64,000 bases of DNA from Bryoerythrophyllum caledonicum (lineage: Eukaryota; Streptophyta; Bryopsida; Pottiales; Pottiaceae): contig OZ020515.1 in NCBI GenBank assembly GCA_963971425.1, forward strand, positions 4,456,678-4,520,677, read 5' to 3'. Shown in pieces: positions 55,760-64,000 of this stretch (within the stretch, counting starts at the first letter, position 1; every line of letters begins with the position of its first letter). The notes below the pieces were generated by a model. The model had not been told where the DNA came from. It did not search any database and was given only the letters and a program-made list of their open reading frames with translations. The position numbers and the translations under genes were made by a program.

Positions 55760-57400
55760 CTATAGGTTAGGATTTATACGCCGCTCCTTTTGTCTAATGG
55801 GAGTAGTGCCTGGGAGAAGGGGGATGTGATGTTGTGTTACCGCCGGGGGAATTCCCTTGAGGTCTTTGTACGACCACGCAAAAATGTCCCCAAACTCGAC
55901 CACTAGTGCTTTGTATTTCACCATCTCCTCCTCGGTCAACCCAACGCCCACCTTAATACTACGGACCTCATCCTGCTCATGAGAAACCACCATCAACTTC
56001 CAATCATCATGATGAACGTGTGGTTGTTGGGTAGGTCCCTTGTACCAATCATTCGGAACTTGGGGGTATGTTGCCCCCGAACCACTAGCTAGGATACCGG
56101 TGGATGTCCTGCGAAAGTGGAGAGATGGGTTGAGAGGGCCTTCGTCTCCCAAAACCTCCAATTCGTCCCCTTGCGTGCCCCCCACATCCATTCCAAACAC
56201 CGCCGAGGGTTCTAGGTCATCGAGGAGGGGAACTAGGCTAAGTTCCAACCCGGTTTCCCTTCCAATGAGCTCACTCTCCATGAAATGCACGGACATGGCT
56301 TCATCCGCGCTCGAGGTAGGATGCTCCCTCAACCAGTCTACAAATTCCCCGGTGGGAACCCACTCATAAAGGCCCGGTCCCATGCTTTTAAATGGCATTA
56401 CGTGGGCCTTCGAGGGTTGGGCTCGATCCACCGCCTTGTGGGGCGCAAACCTCACCCGTTTAGGAGGCTCCTTTGATAGTACCTCTTGTGATTCATCGTC
56501 CGACGAGCCCATGCAACCACGGCATATTTCTAGCCTACTTGGTTGGATATGGACTGTAGTAGAATTCTCCGGTGGACCATAGGTGATGTTTGGTTTTGGC
56601 CCCCCCCATTTTACCGTGGCATTGGCAATCCGCAACCAAGGCCTACCTAGTAGCAAGGGATATGCCTCCTTGTTGGAGTGCATTCGGATGACTTGGAAGG
56701 TGAGGGAATACTCTACCCCCCCCGTGGTCACTTTACAACCACTAATTTGGCCTAACGGGGCCTCCGAGCTTTGATTAGCCATGTTGATGATGTACGGTGA
56801 AGGTTCTGTGATGTCAAGGCCTAGTTTCTCCATGGTTGAGAGGGGCATGATGTTCAACCCACTACCACCGTCTACTAGTACATTAGGTACGATCTTGTCC
56901 ACAATCGAAACCTCGATTTGTACCGCCTTGACCTCGATATTGGGGTGTGTGGATTTAACCCGAGCCGCCAGCCTGACCCTTGCCTTAGGCCTTCGCTTCA
57001 CCGGGGTACCCGACCTAAGGGACTTCCTCATGGGTGGTGACACCTCTAACAGTTGGGCTATGGTGATGTCCGCTTTGAGGCGACTCAAGTCCGCCCATAA
57101 ATCGTAAGGCCCCTCTCCCCCTTGCTTCTCGACACGCGGGAACGTGTTTACCTCGGGACTAGGGATTGGTGGACCTTCCCATGGTTCTTTGGGGGTGGAC
57201 AAGGGTGTTCGAGACCTAGGTATCCCACGGGGGGACTCGAAGTTGGCTCGTTTAGTGCCTTCTACCGCCTCCTTGGTGGTATCGTTTAGGTCAGAGAAGT
57301 GAGGTGAATCCTCTTCTGAGGTCTCACTTTCCTCTGGTATAGGTGGAGGGGGGCTTGAGTACCTAGGCTCCCGTCGGCTAGACCGAGTCTGGACTGCCAA
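55760..57400 (-). CDS. Gypsy element 3 protease region (N-terminal pol)
   Basis: A 546-codon frame begins MAVQTRSSRREPRY, has a Pro/Ser/Glu-rich leader, and then a retropepsin-like segment with VDGGSGLNIM (catalytic Asp in an unusual DGGS context) and LLLGRPWLRIANATVKW. It runs into the start of reverse transcriptase, where TAG at 55760-55762 replaces the Gln codon of copies 1 and 2 (NLQLIVKAE). Apart from this stop it would be continuous with the downstream pol frame. Confidence 0.85.
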   Translation of the reverse strand: MAVQTRSSRREPRYSSPPPPIPEESETSEEDSPHFSDLNDTTKEAVEGTKRANFESPRGIPRSRTPLSTPKEPWEGPPIPSPEVNTFPRVEKQGGEGPYDLWADLSRLKADITIAQLLEVSPPMRKSLRSGTPVKRRPKARVRLAARVKSTHPNIEVKAVQIEVSIVDKIVPNVLVDGGSGLNIMPLSTMEKLGLDITEPSPYIINMANQSSEAPLGQISGCKVTTGGVEYSLTFQVIRMHSNKEAYPLLLGRPWLRIANATVKWGGPKPNITYGPPENSTTVHIQPSRLEICRGCMGSSDDESQEVLSKEPPKRVRFAPHKAVDRAQPSKAHVMPFKSMGPGLYEWVPTGEFVDWLREHPTSSADEAMSVHFMESELIGRETGLELSLVPLLDDLEPSAVFGMDVGGTQGDELEVLGDEGPLNPSLHFRRTSTGILASGSGATYPQVPNDWYKGPTQQPHVHHDDWKLMVVSHEQDEVRSIKVGVGLTEEEMVKYKALVVEFGDIFAWSYKDLKGIPPAVTQHHIPLLPGTTPIRQKERRINPNL

Positions 57401-57410
57401 TGCCGGTAAC

Positions 57411-59261
57411 TCACAAGTTTGTGCTCACCTCGTGGAAAACTACATTGAGCTCAGTGAGGGAGGGGCTGTGGGTGGACACGATCTCACTTGACATGGTGGC
57501 ATAGCGCTTATCATGTGGGCCTTGGTTTTGTTGGCCCCCGTGGTTCTGCCCTTGGTTAATAGGGATGTACCCGGCCTTGGTATTCACCCTCATTGGAGGA
57601 GTCTGATTTTGGCGATGATTGTTGTAGTCGTAATAGAGACTAGGAGGCCTAAGGATATTATCGGAGGTGGGGTTACGCGCACCTCTCAAATGATCTTGGG
57701 CTTGTTGAGGATAGTTCCCTGGTGGAAAGGGCATGGGAATTACCTTGTCCGGTCTACGACATACTTGGGTAGGGTGATTACCCCCGCAGTTACCGCATAC
57801 CACCCCACTTTCGACCCAACATTGCCCTGGTGCGTGTCTCTTGCCACACGGTTGATGGATTTCATACCGTGGTCTCGGAGGTCCCCCATAATTTTGGCTT
57901 GGAGATGCATAGCCTTGAGGCACGTAGCTAGTTACTGTCGGTGGTTGGTTCCTATGGGGAGGCACATACGGAGGTTGAGAAGCTTGGTGCTGGGGTGCTG
58001 CCACCGGAGTGGTATAAAAAGGGCTGGTGTGGCCTGGTTGACCACATTGAGTGCACCATAAGCCCGAAGCATGTCTACCGGATTCTATGGGTGGAGGCGT
58101 GGGGTTAGGGACTTGGTTCTTAATCAACAAGGCCATTTGGTCTTGCATGGCCTTGATTTGTTGAGCTAATTGATCCTGGAAGCCCTATTGGCCTTGAAGG
58201 ATTTCGTTCTTCATTTCCTCCTTCCATGTGCCCCGCTCCTCATGATAGGTGAGCTCAGGAAGGGCTACTGGTGGCCTAACGTTCAAGGGTGGGGCGTAGT
58301 AGTTCCACGTAGGAACTTGTGCGCCTGTGGATCCTTGGTTACGTTCTAAGACTGGTCCCTTATCCTTGGCATGGATGGGTATGAAACTAGGAATATGGTG
58401 ATCCTCCTTCCTCCACATGCGCTCTTGGTCTCGATCCACCTGCTCTATTAGCCTAGCTTGTGCCTTGGCCTCATCTAACGATGCGGGGCGGACCTTCAAA
58501 ATCTCCCTAATGGTTCCCTCATTGTTGAACCCTTGGATAAAGAACTGGGTTAAGGTGTCATTGGTGAGGAGGTTTCCGACGAACCTTGTAACCACCAGGT
58601 CGAATCTCCTAATGTATGTCGTGATATCCTCCCCTGGACCTTGGCGTAGCACGGCTAGGGCTGTGAGGGCATTACTTTGACCTACTTCGGGTCTAAAGTG
58701 CTCCAAAAAGGCCCTCATGAGGCTATCCCAGTCCTGGAAGGTGTTGGGGGGGTGGTTCCTATACCACTCGTAAGCGGCATCCTTTAAGGTACACGAGAAC
58801 CACACTAGGAAATACCCGGTGTTGGTGATGAGACAAGTAGTGAGGAGCTCTAGAAACCGTTCCACATGTGCGGAGGGGTCTTCATCCCTAGTTCCTCTAA
58901 ACGTGGGCAAATTGGGTGGCATAGGCGCCGCCTGTAAGCCTTCGGGTACTACAATTGATAAACCCCTTGGCTGAACCAAGGGGTTGATGGGAGGCCGAAC
59001 CGGGGGTGGCCCTCTAGAGGCCATGGTAGGGGCTGAGGTGTTGCCTCGTGGACTAGTGGTGTTGGTGGTGTTCACTGGATCAAATGCAAGGATAAGGAAA
59101 GATGAGGGAAAAAGAAGGGGAGGAGCTGGGATAGCCTCTAGCTGAACCTCCAAGAATCCTTCCGCCATGTCCTCAGTGAGTTCCCTAGACCTACTCCTTT
59201 CACTCGCCGGTTCCCACGGTGGTGTGAGGGAAGGTTTTTGGGACCTTGTGGCACAGGACAT
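57411..59261 (-). CDS. gag: Gypsy element 3 gag, with internal in-frame UAG
   Basis: The first part (59261-58188) contains the retrotransposon gag capsid domain (LPTFRGTRDEDPSAHVERFL, CTLKDAAYEWYRN, FIQGFNNE). TAG at 58185-58187 is followed in frame by a part (58184-57411) with a zinc knuckle CTQCGQPGH, whose last Cys is Tyr in this copy, then CGNCGGNHPTQVC. The same UAG is in copy 1, so it predates both insertions. Readthrough is possible but unproven. Pol starts 10 bases downstream. Confidence 0.85.
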
Positions 59262-60739
59262 CTACTCTAAAGTCTAAGAGTAAAATCTTGTTGTGTGTTG
59301 ATGATGGTCATGTTCCCCCGAAAGATTTTCTATCCAAGGTTTAAGGGTCGTGGGTGAAACTACACGAAGCACGGCCTAATTCGATCGGTGAGTGGATGTT
59401 TCCAACACTCCTACTCCCGATTCCACCACGAGGATGGACTGACCCAAGACCAAGACCCAATTTTTAGTGGTGGAGTTTTAGCTCGATGAAGCCGCCGAAG
59501 AATCCTATTAAGGACTACCCTCCAAGGGCAAACGACAAAAAGCTAACCGAATTGAGGGATGTCTCCACGAGCATCACCCCGTTGGAAAGCTGTCCCCCAA
59601 CTGGCGCCACACGGTACAGATCCTTACTGTGGGGCTGACCCAGACCTCAATTTGATAAAAGGTGGGGTTCCTCGGTATCTTTGGTATCCCCCCTTCCACC
59701 TTTTACCACCTTGAACTAGGCATTACCCACTAGGAGGAAAACGACTCAATCACGGGACGGCATGCAACAAGGTGTGTATACAATGTTATCACCGTGAAGA
59801 AGACATACCTCGATGCATCTCCAGCCACCCTCTCACCATTAGTTGAAGTCGACCGTGGACCTAATCGCACTCTATCGATGCTAAGGCCAACCAATAAGTC
59901 ACATACGATGTTATACAGGGGGATAACTTACCTTGAAGCAACTCCAGCCAATCCATTTGTTAGCACAAGATTTGTTGCATGCAATTTCGTGGTTGGCCAA
60001 ACCTAGCGGTTCTAAGGCAAGTGTTCCACACGGCTCAAGTGGGAAATCAGGGTTTCGTAGCCCTAGTGCGGTCACCGCATACAAGTTGGTCCTATTTACT
60101 ACTCGTGGTCCTAAAAGAGGGTGTAGTGCACATACCGTACGCAGCGCTCCTTCCAATCAGCACCCCTACGTCTTAGATGCGTCCACGATTCCAACTCCCC
60201 TCCAAGTGGCTCATTCACACATACATAGCGTTAACTTGCAACTTTTGATTCAACCATTCCAGTTACACCAAGTTGTTCTTACCTTGGTGGTTAGTCAAGC
60301 GCGGGGGGAAGGAAGGGGCGCCCTTGTCCCATACCCGGGCACTTGCACCCTTTCCCTTCGACCTAGGTGCTCACTGGAAATCCTTGTGGATTTCCGTGGG
60401 AGGGCCTCAACCTTTCACCCCTAGGCCCCTTGCTCAACTCAAGCCACAAGCCTAGAAGGGGATCCCTCCAACACAAGGTGTTTTGTGGTTGGAGGGTCGG
60501 GAACTCCACATTCCCTTCTAGACCCCCACCTTTAAACACAACTTGGCATCCATTCACTCACCATACTTCCAAACATTCACAAGTCATTCACCATCCAACA
60601 ATAACTTAACCATTCATGAGTAAATTGGGCACTTACCTCAAGTTGCCCTATGTTGCTCCATATGCCATAAGGCTAATTGCGTTTGTACCTTACATCCAAC
60701 GATAGAACAATTAGCACAATCAAACCATGAACACGCCTC
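59262..60739 (-). other. 5' leader of gypsy element 3
   Basis: About 1.5 kb between the 5' LTR and gag. It has only short frames without family features and is expected to hold packaging and dimerisation signals, none of which I can identify by sequence. Confidence 0.7.
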
Positions 60740-60757
60740 CTCCCGGCAGACGCACCA
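60740..60757 (-). promoter_or_regulatory. Primer-binding site of gypsy element 3
   Basis: The plus strand reads CTCCCGGCAGACGCACCA, like the 3' end of a tRNA with CCA, three bases from the LTR start at 60761. The element strand therefore begins TGGTGCGTCTGCCGGGAG, complementary to that tRNA. It is not the initiator-methionine site (TGGTATCAGAGC) common in plant retrotransposons. The donor tRNA should begin GCGTCTG; I cannot name it with certainty. Confidence 0.8.
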
Positions 60758-60760
60758 TAA

Positions 60761-63700
60761 TGTGAGCCAAATAAACCGCCCTTAATGGGTGGCTTATCTT
60801 GAACACAAGACCCTACATATGGGATGCAGCCCCTTGTGCAAACATACTTTAACCATTCATACAAGCATGATGACCCAAGGCGTGGTCACTTAAGAGGGTT
60901 CGTTAATAATTAGTGATGTGATGGCTGAATTGAGCCTTAGGTTGAATCCAACCTTTAGACAAGCGTAAATTCCGCCTCAAAGCTTTGTTTCCAATGTTTT
61001 AAAGCTCCATTTGGTTCAATTTTGCCTTGTGAACTTGATTAGCACCTTAACCACCAATTCCAGGCCCAAGTGCGACCCTAACAGCAGCAACCAGCAGACA
61101 GGCTCCTCTTTTTATGTTAAAAGTTTAATTCTTCATTATCTTCGTGATTATGACTCCGTTTTTTACGTTTGTTTTTTGTATTCTTATTAGTTTTTCTTGC
61201 TTAACACGATGGCAGCCTTCAATTGATCGTTTGACTCGACCCTGGACCTCCCAGCCAGCGACCAGCAGTGCACCTTCAACATATGACTTTATTCAAGATC
61301 ATGCACCACATTCCTATGCATGTATCACATTCATTCACACAAGAATCCACCCCAGCCTTACTAAGAGTGAGCCTCCAGCTCTGTTCACTTACTAATGGCG
61401 CTCTAATCGGTTATTTAGTTGAATATATAGCAAACCCTAATTCTTCCGAAAAATTGGCAGCGCTTCCGCGTGGTTTTTGTATTTAGAAAATTGAAGTTCA
61501 AGTCATACACATGGAATTAAAGAGGTTTGAGGTAGAAAAGAAAAGGGGCTCCCTGATTTAATTCGGTTCACCCTCCATCCTTAGCCTTCGATTTGCTTTG
61601 TCAGCTCGTGATCTTGCTCCTCTTGTTCACCTCGTGATCTTGCTCCTCTTGCTCAGCTCGTGATCTTGCTCCTCTAGTTGGTGCTCTTCACTCCGCAGCT
61701 TGTATCTTCGTCGTCACAGCTCCAATACGTACGTTCTTTATCAGGTTGGAGAGCCAACGCTCTAATCTATCTAGTCCTGAAATCTTAGCTCAATTGGACA
61801 AGAACTCCGCTACTGACGAGGGAAAACCTGAGGCCGTATGAGATCCACCACCGCTCCTCCAGCTGCTTGTCCTCGCTTTGACGCCCGTATCTTCGTCGTC
61901 ACAGCTTCGATCCGTAAGTTCTTGATCTTGTTGACAAGCCAACGCTCTAATCTATTTAGTCCTAAAATCTTAGCTTGATTGGACAAGAACTCCGCTACAG
62001 ACAGGGGGAAACCTGAGGCCGTATGAGATCCGCCACCGCTCCTCCAGCTGGTCGTCCTTGCTTTGACGCCCGTATCTTCGTTGTCACAGCTCCGATCCGT
62101 ACGTTCTTGATCTTGTTGGAGAGCCAACGCTCTAATCTATCTAGTCCTTAAATCTTAGCTCGATTGGACAAGAATTCCGCTACGGACGAAGGAAAACCAG
62201 AGGCCATACAAGATCCGCCACCAATCCTCCAGCTAGTCGTCCTCACTCCGCCGCCCGTATCTTCGTTGTCACAGCTCCGATCCGTACGTTCTTGATGTTG
62301 TTGAAGAGCCAACGCTCTAATCTATCTAGTCCTAAAATCTTAGCTTGATTGGACAAGAACTCCGCTACGGACGAGGGAGAACCTGAGGCCGTATGAGATC
62401 CGCCACCGCTCCTCCAGCAAGTCGTCCTCGCTTCGACGCCCATATCTTCGTCGTCACAGCTTTGATCCGTACGCTCTTGATCTTGTTCAAGAGCCAACGC
62501 TCTAATCTATCTAGTCCTAAAATCTTAGCTTGATTGGAAAAGAACTCCGCAACTGACGAGGGAAAACCTGAGGCCGTATGAGATCCACCACCGCTCCTCC
62601 AGCTGGTTGTCCTCGCTTTGACGCCCGTATCTTCGTCGTCACAGCTCCGATCCGTACGTTCTTGATCTTGTTCAAGAGCCAACGCTCTAATCTATCTAGT
62701 CCGAAAATCTTAGCTTGATTGGAAAAGAACTCCGCAACTGACGAGGCAAAACCTGAGGCCGTATGAGATCCGCCACCGGTCCTCCAGCTGGTCGTCCTCG
62801 CTTTGACGCCCGTATCTTCGTCGTCACAGCTCCGATCCGTACGTTCTTGATCTTGTTCAAGAGCCAACGCTCTAATCTATCTAGTTCTAAAATTTTAGCT
62901 TGATTGGAAAAGAACTCCGCAACTGACAAGGCAAAACCTGAGGCCGTATGAGATCCGCCACCGCTCCTCCAGCTGGTCGTCTTCGCTTTGACGCCTGTAT
63001 CTTCGTCGTCACAGCTTCGATCCGTACGTTTTTGATCTTGTTGGAGAGCCAATGCTCTAATCTATCTAGTCCTAAAATCTTAGCTCAATTGGACAAGAAC
63101 TCCGCTACTGACAAGGCAAAACCTGAGGCCGTATGAGATCCGCCACCGCTCCTCCAGCTGGTCGTCCTCGCTTTGACGCCGGTATCTTCGTTGTCACAGC
63201 TCCTATCCGTACGTTCTTGATCTTGTTGGAGAGCCAACGCTCTAATCTATTTTGTCCTAAAATCTTAGCTCGATTGGAAAAGAACTGCGCAACTGACGAG
63301 GCAAAACCTGAGACCGTATGAGATCCGCCACCGCTCCTCCAGCTGGTCGTCCTCGCTTTGACGCCGGTATCTTCGTTGTCACAGCTTCGATCCGTACATT
63401 CTTGATCTTGTTGAAAAGCCGACGCTCTAATCTACCTAGTCCTAAAATCTTAGCTCGATTCGACAAGAACTGCGCTACTGACAAGGGAGAACCTGAGGCC
63501 GTATGAGATCCGCCACCGCTCCTCCAGCTGGTCGTCCTCGCTTTGACGCCTGTATCTTCGTCGTCACAGCGCCGATCCATACGTTCTTGATCTTGCTGAA
63601 AAGCCAACGCTCTAATATATTCAGTCCTAAAATCTAAGCTTGATTGGACAAGAACTTCGCTACAGAAAAGGGAAAACATGAGGCCATATGAGATCCGCCA

Positions 63701-64000
63701 CCGCTCCTCCAGCTGGTTGTCTTCACTCCGCCGCCTGTATCTTCGTTGTTACAGCTCCGATCTGTACGTTCTTGATCTTGTTGGAGAGCCAACGCTCTAA
63801 TCTATCTAGTCCTAAAATCTTAGCTTGAATCGACAAGAACTGCGCTACAGACGAGGGAGAACCTGAGGCCGTATGAGATCCGCCACCACTCCTCCAACTG
63901 GTCGTCCTCGCTTTGACGCCCGAATCTCCGTTGTCACAGCTCCGATCCGTACGTTCTTGATTTGGTTAGAGAGCCAACGCTCTAATCTATCTAGTCTTAA
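60761..64000 (-). repeat. 5' LTR of gypsy element 3 (incomplete)
   Basis: Starts TGTGAGCCAAATAAACCGCC and continues to the window edge, still inside the 185-bp array. It is therefore longer than 3.2 kb and longer than its partner at 50546. Confidence 0.88.
61690..64000. repeat. 185-bp tandem repeat, about 13 copies (5' LTR)
   Basis: Units with CAGCTCCGATCCGTACGTTC, CTAATCTATCTAGTCCTAAA and GATCCGCCACCGCTCCTCCA recur every 185 bases from about 61717 to the edge, with a few substitutions per unit. Short open frames on both strands repeat with the unit and carry no protein signature. Confidence 0.92.

Larger units (their letters stand above)
50546..64000 (-). mobile_element. Ty3/gypsy element 3, nearly complete, runs off the window
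   Basis: 3' LTR from 50546, pol, protease, gag, leader, primer-binding site and 5' LTR from 60761 are in the expected order on the minus strand. The bases before the left LTR are AGGGC, which should recur after the right end beyond 64000. The first ~850 bases of the two LTRs differ at only a few positions, so the insertion is young. Coding defects are a TAG at 55760-55762 and a 14-bp duplication near 53630. Confidence 0.93.

Noticed and set aside
61810..63679. Series of ~105-residue minus-strand frames in the 185-bp array
   Set aside because: Each is the same repeat unit read through; they overlap head to tail and are inside an LTR.
1..64000. CRISPR array, rRNA or tRNA gene
   Set aside because: The tandem arrays lack unique spacers with constant repeats, and no rRNA or tRNA cloverleaf was recognised; the tRNA-like CCA end at 60740-60757 is the retrotransposon primer site.

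Overview
This window is nuclear DNA of a green plant in the broad sense (land plant or streptophyte alga). The evidence is Ty3/gypsy retrotransposons, a BED/hAT transposase, a Mutator-like (MULE) transposase, GT-AG introns, and two exon fragments matching the ectodomain of SERK-type leucine-rich-repeat receptor kinases. The species cannot be fixed from the sequence. I see no rRNA, tRNA gene, CRISPR array or clearly single-copy housekeeping gene. Almost all of the window is transposable elements nested in one another.

Layout: 1-7412 is repeat-rich DNA with a broken two-exon gene of unknown function on the minus strand (7219 to 2318). At 7413 begins the 3' LTR of gypsy element 1 (minus strand). 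Its pol (10600-14776) and gag (14783-15098) are split by a 15,559-bp DNA transposon at 15099-30657, with imperfect ~49-bp terminal inverted repeats and an exact 9-bp target duplication. Gag resumes at 30667 and is cut again at 31263/31264 by an element whose end starts CAGGGTTGTC, typical of hAT. A BED/hAT transposase pseudogene (31927-35204), a RING-like gene (36144-38313) and a large multidomain gene (45590 to 40530, minus) follow without a recognisable right end. Gypsy element 2 starts at 45643, 53 bp upstream of that last gene's start codon. Gypsy element 3 (50546 to beyond 64000) lies inside the pol gene of element 2. If the hAT element spans 31264-45642 and beyond, the nesting is four deep: gypsy 1 > hAT > gypsy 2 > gypsy 3.

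The most interesting content is the cargo of the two DNA transposons. The 15.6-kb MULE carries, head to head from a short divergent promoter, a transposase (GCM/FLYWCH-like N-terminal zinc-binding segment, DDE core with C2H motif, SWIM finger) and a nine-exon gene. That gene joins a ParB/sulfiredoxin-like domain (core DGNHRH) to a permuted DNA N6-adenine/N4-cytosine methyltransferase-like domain. The MULE also carries a captured SERK-like fragment, as Pack-MULEs do. A second, divergent ParB plus methyltransferase-like gene sits in the presumed hAT element. By phase-consistent splicing it continues into a coiled coil and an FCP1/NIF-type HAD phosphatase domain. In both methyltransferase-like domains the catalytic DPPY-type motif is degenerate. 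Both genes have element-specific palindromes confined to their introns.

Decay is widespread. Many interrupting stops are explained by single C-to-T changes on one strand (CAG/CAA/CGA/TGG to stop), as expected of cytosine-methylated transposons. Elements 2 and 3 are better preserved, and the LTRs of element 3 are very similar outside a tandem array, so they are the youngest insertions.
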